DNA of 64,000 bases from Mucilaginibacter sp. (GCF_028288225.1 NZ_JAQBOC010000045.1:99800-163799); one strand, 5' to 3'; numbered from the stretch's first letter, positions 44,165 through 52,098 are shown. Translations and numbers: made by a program. The notes: generated from the sequence alone by a model not told the origin.

Positions 44165-45256
44165 CTACTCCCATTTAAAGGTTTTAACAGCTACCGCGTA
44201 AATAATAATAAACCAGACCCCCAATATTAATAACTGGTGGGTTACCTCGTTTAGGCCGGCACCTTCAAAAGCCACTTTGCGCATGGCATCATTTAAATAA
44301 GTGAGCGGCAGTATCTTGCTTATTGATTGCAGCCAGGTTGGGAAGGCTGTGGTGGCAAAGAACGTTCCTGATAGTAAGAATTGGGGCAGGGTAATAATAT
44401 TTGAAAGCGGTGGCACCGTACTTTCATTTTTGGCGATGCCCGATATGGTGAAACCGAAGCCCATAAATATAATAAGGCCTAAAGCTGCAAGTACCAGCAT
44501 ATTTAATACGGTTACAATGCCATGTACCAGGGTAAAGCCAAACATGTAATGCCCAACCAATATTATAAACAAGGCACCCAGTAACGAGAATACCAAACGT
44601 GCAAGGGCCTCGCCCAAAACAATGCTGTATTTTTTTACAGGTGTTGCAAAAAAACGTTTAATAACCAGTGTTAACCTCAAGCTTAAAAATACAAACGCAG
44701 TACCAAAAACGCCGCTGCTTAATAACGAAAAACCCAGCATGCCGGGTAATATAAAATCAATGTATTTGTATTCGCGGCCCTTAACGGTGGTTTCTTTTAT
44801 TTCGGCAATTGGCTGAGGAATGGTGTTGCCCCTGCTGTTTATCTGGAAGAAAATGCTTTGCAACAATGACCTTAAGATTCCGCCCTTTTGCTGTGATGCC
44901 TCGGTGTATTGTACATGAAGCGTATATGGTGGCATAGCATTATTTTTCTGCACGTCTATTATAGCATCAATATTTCCTTTTGACAGACTTTTGGTCATAT
45001 CATCGGCACTTTGGTCAGTTATTAAATGCACCACTCTGGCTCTTTTTAAAGCCTGGTAAACCGGACTAAGCGTATCAGTAGTTTTAGCAACCCCCACATC
45101 AATAGTAACACCGCCGCCGCCAATATTGGCAAACACAATAATAAATATTAGCGGGAAAGCCAAACTAAACACCACCGCCGAAGGACTGCGGATGATTGAG
45201 CGGAAACTGGCTTTGGCAATAGCCATGGTTGCATTAAAGTTGCTGTATTTTTTCAT
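44165..45256 (-). CDS. ABC-2 type exporter permease
   Basis: The 363-residue inner-membrane protein has an N-terminal helix (about 27-45), a large extracytoplasmic domain (about 50-170), then five helices with the ABC-2 pattern PGMLGFSLLSSGVFGTAFVF and LPQFLLSGTFFATTAFPTWL. It matches the ABC2_membrane_3 group used for drugs or lipids. The partner ATPase gene is directly upstream on the same strand, separated by about 100 bp that include a word repeat. Confidence 0.9.
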   Translation of the reverse strand: MKKYSNFNATMAIAKASFRSIIRSPSAVVFSLAFPLIFIIVFANIGGGGVTIDVGVAKTTDTLSPVYQALKRARVVHLITDQSADDMTKSLSKGNIDAIIDVQKNNAMPPYTLHVQYTEASQQKGGILRSLLQSIFFQINSRGNTIPQPIAEIKETTVKGREYKYIDFILPGMLGFSLLSSGVFGTAFVFLSLRLTLVIKRFFATPVKKYSIVLGEALARLVFSLLGALFIILVGHYMFGFTLVHGIVTVLNMLVLAALGLIIFMGFGFTISGIAKNESTVPPLSNIITLPQFLLSGTFFATTAFPTWLQSISKILPLTYLNDAMRKVAFEGAGLNEVTHQLLILGVWFIIIYAVAVKTFKWE

Positions 45257-45356
45257 TAGTCAATAGTCATTGGTAATTAGTCATTAGTGTTTTACTGCAA
45301 ACTGCCCACTGGCAACTGCAAACTTTTGCTTCCCTTTTAGGGGGCTGGGGGGCCAC
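45255..45356. repeat. TAGTCATT word repeats between the ABC genes
   Basis: ATTAGTCAATAGTCATTGG and AATTAGTCATTAGTG (45255-45290) reiterate a short word, followed by ACTGCAAACTGCCCACTGGC and a repeat (ACTGCAAACT) up to about 45324, then a GC-rich element with GGGGGCTGGGGGG. Confidence 0.55.
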
Positions 45357-46121
45357 CTACCCCTCCCGCCATTCCTTGCCGGTCATGTTTATAAAAACAT
45401 CTTCAAGGTTGGCCAGCTTAACTTGTTTTTTACGCTCAAAGCCTGATGCTACAAGTTCGTCAATAAAATGGTTTGGCGTGTCAATACCAATGATGTGACC
45501 GCCATCAATAAAGGCAACCCGGTCGCACAGCTCTTCGGCTTCGTCCATGTAGTGGGTGGTAATAACAACGGTGGTGCCGCTATTGCGGATCTCGCGGATC
45601 AGGTCCCACAAATTACGGCGTGCCTGCGGATCGAGGCCGGTGGTGGGTTCGTCCAAAAATATTATCCTCGGATTATTAATAAGCGTTGTGGCTATTGAAA
45701 AACGCTGTTTTTGCCCGCCCGACAAGTCTTTATATTTTGCTTTAGCCTTATCAGTCAATGCTACTTTTTCAAGCATTTCCATGGGCGTTTTATCAATACC
45801 GTATAAGCCGCAGAAAAGCCTGATCAGCTCTGAAAGGTTTAAGTTTGGGTAATAACCCGCAGATTGCAGCTGAACACCTATTAGCTGTTTAATATCATCA
45901 GCATCGGTTTCAATGTTAAAACCATCAACATTGATCTCACCGGATGTTTTATCACGCAGTGTTTCAATTATTTCGAGCGTAGTAGTCTTGCCGGCGCCGT
46001 TAGGACCCAGCAAACCAAAGATCTCACCCTCATAAACTTCAAAACTTATACCCTTTACAGCGTTAAAATCGCCGTAGTTTTTTACCAGGTTTTTTACGGT
46101 TATAATAGGTTTTTCTGCCAT
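45357..46121 (-). CDS. ABC transporter ATP-binding subunit
   Basis: The cytoplasmic ATPase of the exporter, about 254 residues from ATG 46121. It has Walker A GPNGAGKTTT, Q-loop GVQLQSAGYY, signature LSGGQKQR, Walker B IIFLDEPTTGLDP and the switch His in ITTHYMDEAEE. Similar ATPases drive multidrug or antibiotic export with a single ABC-2 permease dimer. The longer frame (start 46136) adds only MHFYT. Confidence 0.93.
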   Translation of the reverse strand: MAEKPIITVKNLVKNYGDFNAVKGISFEVYEGEIFGLLGPNGAGKTTTLEIIETLRDKTSGEINVDGFNIETDADDIKQLIGVQLQSAGYYPNLNLSELIRLFCGLYGIDKTPMEMLEKVALTDKAKAKYKDLSGGQKQRFSIATTLINNPRIIFLDEPTTGLDPQARRNLWDLIREIRNSGTTVVITTHYMDEAEELCDRVAFIDGGHIIGIDTPNHFIDELVASGFERKKQVKLANLEDVFINMTGKEWREG

Positions 46122-46217
46122 GGTGTAAAAATGCAACGGATTTAATGAAATATCAATGAGTTTTTAAGTAAATGGCAGAAATATTACCGTAGCATTTAGA
46201 CCCTGGTAAAGCCTGCT

Positions 46218-46375
46218 TAAATGGCGAAGCCTTCATGAACATATTAAAATTAAAATGTGAATAATACTCCCCGGCAGGGAAAACTTCAGCTTCGCGCTTT
46301 TTAAGTCTTCCCAACCGGGTGTGGTTTATTTACAGTGTTATTTGTGTAAGGTGTTCATGAGGGTTGTGCCATTTA
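46218..46375. mobile_element. Palindromic MITE-like element related to the one at 7.3 kb
   Basis: The ends are an imperfect 24-bp inverted repeat (TAAATGGC...TCATGAACA at 46218-46241, complement at 46352-46375). The core shares arms with the 7.3-kb element: CTCCCCGGCAGGG on the left and CCCAACCGGG on the right, but the 24-bp segment between them (46283-46306) is inverted relative to the corresponding one at 7413-7437. No open frame. Confidence 0.55.
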
Positions 46376-46436
46376 GAGGGAGTTGATGAATAAAACTTAT
46401 CTGCTTCCTATCCTTATTTAAGGCACTTAAAAACTA

Positions 46437-46535
46437 TTAACTGATCAAATGACCGATAGAATGCAGAATGGATGCTAAATGTTCGGCAGCTTTTACTGCC
46501 AGGTGGATAAGTTGTATTACGAGTAACGTTTTCAT
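46437..46535 (-). CDS. Possible 32-residue peptide
   Basis: A short frame encoding MKTLLVIQLIHLAVKAAEHL and then ASILHSIGHLIS. It would be a single amphipathic/hydrophobic helix with regularly spaced His and Glu residues. The surrounding 600-bp region has no other gene. No clear promoter or ribosome site, so it is a weak call. Confidence 0.25.
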   Translation of the reverse strand: MKTLLVIQLIHLAVKAAEHLASILHSIGHLIS

Positions 46536-46745
46536 AACAAGGATTGATTTATGGTTCAAAATTGCAAACAGAACACGTTTTTGCATAGGGATATTAGGCG
46601 AAGTGCGGTAAAATGTCGGTGAATTGTTGCCGCCAGTCGATGAATATGGGGCAAATTTGGGTGAGGATTAAAACTGTCGGTAGAATATTTATATCTTTAG
46701 GAAACGATATTTTTCAACCTGTAATTACCTTAAAATAAGCCCGTC

Positions 46746-47294
46746 ACGAAAACCCTTTTAACTCTTTTTGCTTGCGCGATAGTTTTATCATCCTGCCACA
46801 CATCTGCCAAAAAAGCAATTGGTGATGATTCAACAACTAACAAAGCTTATACCGTGCCGGATGATAGCGCTATTACCAAAGCCGTACATGATGCCTATGC
46901 AGCCATCAGTTTTAAAGAAGGGGAGAAGCCAAGGTATAATGAAATTCAAAACTACTTTATCCCGGAGGCACAATTGATAAATTTCCGCACGGATACCGCT
47001 CAGGTAGTAGATATTAAGCATTTTATTGACCCCTTATACAAAAACTTTATTGAAGGCAACCATATCCATTTGTTTTATGAAGAGGAGATTTTTGGCCGTA
47101 CCGAACAATTTGGCCGGGTTGCACATCGCATCAGCACTTATGTAACTTATTTAAACAAGCGTGATACAGCTATGGAACGAGGGGTAAACAGTTTCCAGCT
47201 GATAAAAACCAAAGCCGGCTGGAAAGTATCGAGCATTATTTGGGATGTGGAAAAGCCTGCGTTAAAGGTGCCGGAGTATTATTTGAAAAAATGA
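46746..47294 (+). CDS. Lipoprotein with an ACG codon at the expected start
   Basis: The visible frame gives, from 46746, (T)KTLLTLFACAIVLSSC, a very good lipoprotein signal with lipobox LSSC, and then a mature domain of about 160 residues with FGRVAHRISTYVTYLNK and a final VSSIIWDVE, suggesting a small NTF2-like fold. The codon where Met should stand is ACG; TAA lies three codons upstream (46737-46739), and no ATG, GTG or TTG exists before a GTG at 46854, which would delete the signal. Either ACG acts as a poor start, or an ATG was mutated (T to C). Family not recognised. Confidence 0.6.
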   Translation, partial: TKTLLTLFACAIVLSSCHTSAKKAIGDDSTTNKAYTVPDDSAITKAVHDAYAAISFKEGEKPRYNEIQNYFIPEAQLINFRTDTAQVVDIKHFIDPLYKNFIEGNHIHLFYEEEIFGRTEQFGRVAHRISTYVTYLNKRDTAMERGVNSFQLIKTKAGWKVSSIIWDVEKPALKVPEYYLKK

Positions 47295-47389
47295 TCGTAG
47301 AGACGCATGCTTCGCGTCTTAAACTTTGCATTTCAAATTTCTGACGTATAATTAGCAGGCGGGAGACGCGATGCGTCGCGTCTCTACGA
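47295..47389. repeat. GTAGAGACGC palindromic element
   Basis: TCGTAGAGACGC at 47295-47306 and GCGTCTCTACGA at 47378-47389 are perfect inverted ends; each arm has its own mini-hairpin (GACGC...GCGTC). This matches a widespread interspersed motif, CGTAGAGACGCGAT, known in Bacteroidota and cyanobacteria. It separates convergent genes and may act as a terminator. Confidence 0.7.
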
Positions 47390-47401
47390 AATTATCTCCT
47401 T

Positions 47402-48502
47402 TTATTTCATCAGCTCAATAAAATCATCAAACAAATACCTGCTGTCATGCGGGCCGGGAGATGATTCAGGGTGATATTGTACCGAGAATGCTTTTTTACC
47501 TTTTACGCGAATGCCCTCGATTGATTGATCGTTAAGGTTTACGTGGGTGATCTCCACCTTGTCTGACGCCCTTACGGCTTCAGGCACCACGCCAAAGCCA
47601 TGGTTTTGTGAAGTAACCTCACAATGGTTAATAATTATATTTTTTACCGGGTGATTTAAGCCGCGGTGACCGTTAAACATTTTTATGGTTGGGATGTCAT
47701 TCGCCAATGCAAGCAGCTGGTGACCAAGGCAAATCCCGAACATTGGTTTATCAGAGGCCAGTACTTTTTTTACCGTGTCAACAGCATAAGGCATGGCAGA
47801 CGGATCGCCGGGACCGTTAGAGATAAAGTAACCTGTAGGATCAAAATCCTTCTCCATTTCCTCAAACGTGGTTTTTGCCGGGAATACTTTTGCGTATACA
47901 TCCCTGTCGTCAAAATTGCGAAGGATGTTTTTCTTTACACCCAGATCAAGTACTGCAACACGGTAAGCCGCATTTTCATCGCCGAAGGTATAGGTTTCAG
48001 TAGTTGATACTTTTGATGACAATTCAAGTCCGTCCATTGAAGGTACTTCGGCAAGTTTTGCTTTCAGTTCTTCAAGATCCAGCACCTCTGATGAGATAAT
48101 GGCGTTCATTGCACCTTTATCGCGGATATGCCTAACCAGCTGGCGGGTGTCAATATCAGAGATCCCAACAATGTTTTGCTCCTGGAAATAATCCTGGATT
48201 GATTCATTGGCCTGCTTGCGGCTGTAAGCAATGTTGTAATTTTTACAAACAAGGCCCGCAATCTGGATCTGTCCCGATTCAACTTCATTATCAGCTATGC
48301 CATAATTGCCAATGTGAGCATTGGTAGTAACCATTATTTGCCCGAAGTAAGAAGGGTCGGTAAAAATTTCCTGGTAGCCGGTCATCCCTGTATTAAAGCA
48401 GATCTCGCCGGTGGTTGTTCCCATTTTTCCGGCAGCTTTACCATAAAAAACAGTTCCGTCAGCCAGTAATAATACCGCAGGTAATTTGGTGAAATAAGTC
48501 AT
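47402..48502 (-). CDS. carA: Carbamoyl-phosphate synthase small subunit CarA
   Basis: Glutaminase subunit that supplies ammonia for carbamoyl phosphate, used in pyrimidine and arginine synthesis. The 366-residue protein has the N-terminal small-subunit domain (NTGMTGYQEIFTDPSYFGQI) and a class I glutamine amidotransferase domain with the nucleophile Cys in GICLGHQLLALA and the His/Glu of QYHPESSPGP. The large subunit (carB) is not in the window. Its promoter lies about 100 bp upstream, leaving a structured leader. Confidence 0.96.
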   Translation of the reverse strand: MTYFTKLPAVLLLADGTVFYGKAAGKMGTTTGEICFNTGMTGYQEIFTDPSYFGQIMVTTNAHIGNYGIADNEVESGQIQIAGLVCKNYNIAYSRKQANESIQDYFQEQNIVGISDIDTRQLVRHIRDKGAMNAIISSEVLDLEELKAKLAEVPSMDGLELSSKVSTTETYTFGDENAAYRVAVLDLGVKKNILRNFDDRDVYAKVFPAKTTFEEMEKDFDPTGYFISNGPGDPSAMPYAVDTVKKVLASDKPMFGICLGHQLLALANDIPTIKMFNGHRGLNHPVKNIIINHCEVTSQNHGFGVVPEAVRASDKVEITHVNLNDQSIEGIRVKGKKAFSVQYHPESSPGPHDSRYLFDDFIELMK

Positions 48503-48603
48503 TGATCAAAAAAATTGAATGGTTAAAAAGCCGGTTTGCCTGGTGCAGCGCTCCGTGAAAACAGCCCGAAATATTGAAGTGAGTTACTTCCTGATTCACG
48601 CCG

Positions 48604-48611
48604 CAAAGGTA
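48604..48611 (-). promoter_or_regulatory. -7 element of the carA promoter
   Basis: On the minus strand this reads TACCTTTG, a perfect TAnnTTTG. The implied transcript has a leader of roughly 95 nt before the carA ATG. Confidence 0.6.
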
Positions 48612-48620
48612 AGGTTTTAT

Positions 48621-48724
48621 TTCGGAATTCGGAATTTCGATTTCGGATTTTTTTGGATGCGTTTTGTTTTTTAAGGTGTTCAAGAGAGCGCGCCGTTCGG
48701 ACGTTCGATTTCGGATTTTTTGGA
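48621..48724. repeat. TTCGGATTT word repeats, left side of the two-gene ABC system
   Basis: TTCGGAATTCGGAATTTCGA with TTTCGGATTTTTTTGG (48621-48657) and CGTTCGATTTCGGATTTTTT near 48703-48722 reiterate the word TTTCGGAT. The complementary words lie at 49786-49817 beyond the ABC genes. Confidence 0.6.
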
Positions 48725-48807
48725 TATAGGTTAAAGAAGTTATCATTATGTTTACCAAACGATAATAAACATGTTTGTTTGTTGTTCTATAACTTCAGTG
48801 TTACCAA

Positions 48808-49113
48808 ATGGCCAGGTTATTTTTTAATTATTATTTCAGTGTTACAAAATACAACCTCCTCTTCTGTATTTTTTTTGCCATTGTAAGATCTTTAACTACG
48901 AACTTGTGGGCTGATATAACAGAAGCCATTATACTTTTTGGAACATTTGGGGTACTTATATCTTTTATGGCTTATAAATACTTTCAAAGTATAGAATATT
49001 GCTTTTATATAAATGCGGGCTTGTCCATTAGATATTTACAATTAAAAACTTTCATCATCAATCTCGCAGCTTCATCATTTATTTTATTAATATGGAGCAT
49101 AAGCTACAGGTAA
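48808..49113 (+). CDS. Small membrane subunit of a two-gene ABC system
   Basis: The 101-residue product has predicted helices at about 14-28, 37-56 and 80-98, and a conserved-looking central segment YKYFQSIEYCFYINAGLS. It overlaps the following ATPase gene by 22 bp, so the two are coupled. Small three-helix proteins next to a stand-alone ATPase of this type occur in other Bacteroidota as far as I recall, but no function is assigned. The gene pair is AT-rich relative to carA and panB. Confidence 0.7.
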   Translation: MARLFFNYYFSVTKYNLLFCIFFAIVRSLTTNLWADITEAIILFGTFGVLISFMAYKYFQSIEYCFYINAGLSIRYLQLKTFIINLAASSFILLIWSISYR

Positions 49114-49766
49114 AATCCGTTACGCATAGTTTCGGTAAAAAAAATATACTTTCAGAATGCGCATTTGAGTGTAAAACCGGGGAAGTAATTGGCATCCTGG
49201 GCAGAAATGGCTCAGGCAAATCTACTCTCTTTAAAATACTTTTCGGCACATTAAAGCCTGATCATATTGAGGCCTATTTAAACAATCAGCCCTGGGCGAA
49301 GAATGGTGATTTAACTACAGTTGGATATCATCCGCAGGAAGTTATGCTGCCAAAAGGATTAAAGGTTAGAAATTTAATTTCTGTTTACATCACAAATGCC
49401 GGAAATCAGGATAAAGTATTTTACGCCCAGGGAATTAATGGGATGCTAAATAAAGAAGTCAGGACTTTATCGCCGGGACAGCAACGCTACTTACAATTCA
49501 TTCTATTATTAAACCTCGACCATCATTTTATTTTACTTGATGAACCCTTTTCAATGGTTGAGCCCTTGTATAGAGATTTGATCAAAGAAAAATTAATTGA
49601 GTACAAATTATATAAAGGCTTTATAATTACTGATCATTATTACTTGGATGTTTTAGAAGTTGCTGATAAAATTAATCTGATCAAAAATGGACAAATCATT
49701 TCTATTTCCAATGTTGAGGAATTAAGGGCACTCGAATATCTTTCTGATCAATCTATCGTGTACTAA
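49092..49766 (+). CDS. ABC-type ATPase of the two-gene system
   Basis: The 224-residue cytoplasmic ATPase has Walker A GRNGSGKST (37-45), a Q-loop in GYHPQEVMLPKG, signature LSPGQQR, Walker B HFILLDEPF and the switch His in ITDHYYLDVLEVADK. It lacks any fused membrane domain and is shorter than typical exporters. It presumably forms a complex with the 101-residue membrane protein encoded upstream. The LSPGQQR signature deviates from LSGGQ at position 3. Confidence 0.85.
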   Translation: MEHKLQVKSVTHSFGKKNILSECAFECKTGEVIGILGRNGSGKSTLFKILFGTLKPDHIEAYLNNQPWAKNGDLTTVGYHPQEVMLPKGLKVRNLISVYITNAGNQDKVFYAQGINGMLNKEVRTLSPGQQRYLQFILLLNLDHHFILLDEPFSMVEPLYRDLIKEKLIEYKLYKGFIITDHYYLDVLEVADKINLIKNGQIISISNVEELRALEYLSDQSIVY

Positions 49767-49785
49767 TATTTAACGCCAAAAAATA

Positions 49786-49850
49786 ATTCCGAAATCGAAC
49801 ATCTGAAATCCGAAATTACCCTCAATTCGTGTAATTCGAATTAATTCGTG
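49786..49850. repeat. CCGAAATC and AATTCGTG word repeats
   Basis: ATTCCGAAATCGAACATC and TGAAATCCGAAATT (49786-49817) carry the complement of the words left of the ABC genes; then AATTCGTGTAATTCGAATT and AATTCGTGCAATTAG follow to about 49857, the same family as the array before mreB. Confidence 0.55.
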
Positions 49851-49871
49851 CAATTAGTGTTTTTCAATTTT

Positions 49872-49879
49872 TACATTTG
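49872..49879 (+). promoter_or_regulatory. -7 element of the panB promoter
   Basis: TACATTTG fits TAnnTTTG, 20 bp before the panB ATG at 49900. Confidence 0.6.
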
Positions 49880-49899
49880 TACCCACTAAAACATTATCC

Positions 49900-50715
49900 A
49901 TGTCAATACATAAAGAGGTTAAAAGAATTACCACGCATATTTTGCAGGAAATGAAAAACCATGGCGAGAAGATTGCCATGCTTACTGCCTATGATTATTC
50001 AATGGCTGCTATTGTTGATGAAGCCGGGGTGGATATTATACTGGTGGGCGATTCAGCATCAAACGTAATGGCCGGGCATGAAACTACGTTGCCAATAACT
50101 CTTGATCAGATGATCTATCATGCATCATCGGTAGTACGGGCTGCAAAAAGAGCCCTGGTTATTGTCGATCTGCCTTTTGGTTCATACCAGGGCAACTCAA
50201 AGGAGGCGCTTAATTCTGCCATCCGCATTATGAAGGAATCAGGCGCACATGGCGTAAAAATTGAAGGAGGAGTTGAAATAGCTGAATCAGTAAGCCGCAT
50301 CCTTACAGCCGGCATCCCGGTTATGGGGCATTTGGGTTTAACACCGCAGTCTATTTATAAATTCGGTACTTATACAGTAAGGGCTAAAGAGGAAGCTGAG
50401 GCACAAAAGCTAAGGGAAGATGCCATAAAGCTGCAGGAACTGGGCTGCTTTGGAATAGTGCTCGAAAAGATTCCCGCTTTATTGGCCAAACAGGTGAGCG
50501 AGAGTTTAAGTATCCCTACCGTTGGCATAGGCGCCGGTCAAAGTTGTGACGGACAGGTACTGGTGATCCATGATATGCTCGGGATAAACAAAGGCTTTTC
50601 GCCCCGATTTTTACGTAAGTATGCCGATCTGCATGAAGTGATGAACAATGCTATCCAAAATTATGTTAGCGATATAAAAACTAAAAGCTTCCCGAACGAA
50701 AAGGAGGAGTATTAG
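49900..50715 (+). CDS. panB: 3-methyl-2-oxobutanoate hydroxymethyltransferase PanB
   Basis: Converts ketoisovalerate plus methylene-tetrahydrofolate to ketopantoate, the first step of pantothenate and coenzyme A synthesis. The 271-residue TIM-barrel enzyme has the Mg-binding and substrate residues: Asp in LVGDSASNVMAGH, the VRAAKRALVIVDLPFGSY block, KIEGG, GHLGLTPQSIYKFGTY and VGIGAG. All family blocks are present. It is followed by the tandem-repeat array and the pseudouridine synthase gene. Confidence 0.96.
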   Translation: MSIHKEVKRITTHILQEMKNHGEKIAMLTAYDYSMAAIVDEAGVDIILVGDSASNVMAGHETTLPITLDQMIYHASSVVRAAKRALVIVDLPFGSYQGNSKEALNSAIRIMKESGAHGVKIEGGVEIAESVSRILTAGIPVMGHLGLTPQSIYKFGTYTVRAKEEAEAQKLREDAIKLQELGCFGIVLEKIPALLAKQVSESLSIPTVGIGAGQSCDGQVLVIHDMLGINKGFSPRFLRKYADLHEVMNNAIQNYVSDIKTKSFPNEKEEY

Positions 50716-50720
50716 TTATG

Positions 50721-50910
50721 GAGTCCATGGTCGATAGTCCATAGACCATGGTAGGAGAGAAAGTCCATAGTCGATAGTCCATAGACCATGGTAAGAGAGA
50801 AAGTCTATAGTCGATAGTCCATAGACTATGGTAAGAAATTATTACTATGGACCATGGACCATGGACTATCGACCATGGACCATCGACCATCGACCATGGT
50901 CCATCGACTA
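50721..50910. repeat. Three tandem 40-bp units plus palindromic CCATGG words
   Basis: Units 50721-50760, 50761-50800 and 50801-50840 are each 40 bp and near-identical, built from TCGATAGTCCATAGACCATGG and GTAAGAGAGAAAGTC. From 50845 the words turn over into ACCATGGACCATGGACTATC and CGACCATGG repeats, complementary to the tandem units, so the whole array can fold into a long hairpin. It lies between panB and the RluA-family gene. Confidence 0.8.
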
Positions 50911-50923
50911 CAAACAAACAAAT

Positions 50924-51658
50924 ATGTCCAAAGTCAATATAAAATATATCAACCACGAAATTACTGACAGTGATATCCTTTATGAGGATAATCATTTGAT
51001 TGCGGTTAATAAGCGCGCGGGCGATATTGTGCAAGTGGATGATACGGGTGATGAATCGCTGGATGATAAGGTGAAGAAATACATCGCCACTAAATATAAT
51101 AAACCAAATGGCGCTTTCCTGGGTGTGGTACACCGGCTTGACAGGCCTGTAAGCGGCGTTATCCTGTTTGCCAAAACCAGCAAGGCTTTGGAGCGGGTAA
51201 ACGCCATGTTTAAAGGCCGCGAAATGCATAAAACCTATTATGCGGTTGTACGTAACAGGCCACAACCCGAAGCCGGTACGCTGATACACTGGCTGGTTAA
51301 AAATCCACAGAAAAATGTTACCAAAGCACATGACCGCGAAGTAATAGGCAGTCAGCGGGCAGAACTAAGCTATAAATTAGTAGGCGAGCTTAACGGTTAT
51401 TATTTAATTGAAGTAGACCCGATAACCGGCCGTCCGCACCAGATCAGGGTGCAGCTTTCAACCCTCGGTTGCCCCATTGTTGGTGATAATAAATACGGCT
51501 ATCCACGTGGCAGCCTGCGTAAAAGCATCAGCCTGCATGCCCGCAAGCTGGAATTTATCCACCCCATAAAAAAAGAACCTATATGTATTATTGCCCCTGT
51601 ACCCCAAGATGGTTTTTGGGAGCGGTTTGAAGGAATGATGATGGGAGGTAGTGATTGA
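50924..51658 (+). CDS. RluA-family pseudouridine synthase
   Basis: RNA-modifying enzyme converting uridine to pseudouridine in rRNA or tRNA. The 244-residue product has the catalytic block VVHRLDRPVSGVILFAKTS with the active Asp in HRLD (about residues 70-73), the conserved TYYAVV motif, and ITGRPHQIRVQLSTLGCPIVGD. An N-terminal S4 domain is absent, so it is of the short RluA/RluC-like class; the exact target base is unknown. Start set at ATG 50924, since the longer frame would be translated from the repeat array. Confidence 0.92.
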   Translation: MSKVNIKYINHEITDSDILYEDNHLIAVNKRAGDIVQVDDTGDESLDDKVKKYIATKYNKPNGAFLGVVHRLDRPVSGVILFAKTSKALERVNAMFKGREMHKTYYAVVRNRPQPEAGTLIHWLVKNPQKNVTKAHDREVIGSQRAELSYKLVGELNGYYLIEVDPITGRPHQIRVQLSTLGCPIVGDNKYGYPRGSLRKSISLHARKLEFIHPIKKEPICIIAPVPQDGFWERFEGMMMGGSD

Positions 51659-51694
51659 GTCTTGAGCCATTAGTCCGGAGTCAAAAGTCAAGAT
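51657..51694. repeat. GAGTCTTGAGCC / AAAGTCAAG word repeat
   Basis: A short reiterated stretch after the pseudouridine synthase stop, with GTCTTGA and AGTCAAGA words in opposite orientation forming a weak hairpin. Confidence 0.4.
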
Positions 51695-51702
51695 TGATAG
51701 GA

Positions 51703-52098
51703 TTATAAAACTTTAGTTCTGTCACTTTTAAAAGGTATAGCTGATACCTGGTGATCGTCTTCATAAACAATATATCCAGGGCTTTTAGAAGTTAACCTTT
51801 CTATAATCAAATCATATCTTTCCAATATTTTGATAATATCATTTGTTTTAAGCAAATGCTCTTTTGCTGTATCCTTAAACCACGAGAGGGATATTGAAGC
51901 GGGGTTTTTATTTGTTGCGTTAGAAAATTTGGTTGGTTTATCTAAATTGGCATTGAACCACCCGTTTAACGCTTTTAGTTCATTAACATCCTCCTTGCTT
52001 GTTAATGAATGCTCGCATATGTGTCGAAGTGCATGGAAAACACCCGTTTCATATTCATTATCATCGTTAATAAATTGAGTAATAAAACGGATATACAT
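51703..52098 (-). CDS. Conserved hypothetical protein, likely Bacteroidota-specific
   Basis: From ATG 52098 the product is 131 residues, beginning MYIRFITQFINDDNEYETGV. Recognisable blocks are FNANLDKPTKFS, a central SLSWFKDTAKEH and a terminal GYIVYEDDHQVSAIPFKSD, which I associate with a small conserved family but cannot name. Acidic and helical, no signal peptide, presumably cytoplasmic. The longer frame to 52152 starts in a non-conserved region. Confidence 0.55.
   Translation of the reverse strand: MYIRFITQFINDDNEYETGVFHALRHICEHSLTSKEDVNELKALNGWFNANLDKPTKFSNATNKNPASISLSWFKDTAKEHLLKTNDIIKILERYDLIIERLTSKSPGYIVYEDDHQVSAIPFKSDRTKVL

Noticed and set aside
48653..48886. 77-residue plus-strand open frame
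   Set aside because: It starts in word-repeat DNA and overlaps the real membrane-protein gene in another frame.
50721..50840. CRISPR-like array
   Set aside because: The 40-bp units are contiguous with no unique spacers and no cas genes are nearby.
50828..50923. N-terminal extension of the pseudouridine synthase (about 32 residues)
   Set aside because: It would be translated from the repeat array; the family start at ATG 50924 fits better.
50681..51331. Minus-strand open frame encoding repeated GPWSxV peptides
   Set aside because: It is created by the CCATGG tandem array and otherwise runs antisense through the RluA-family gene; the repeats, not selection for protein, explain it.
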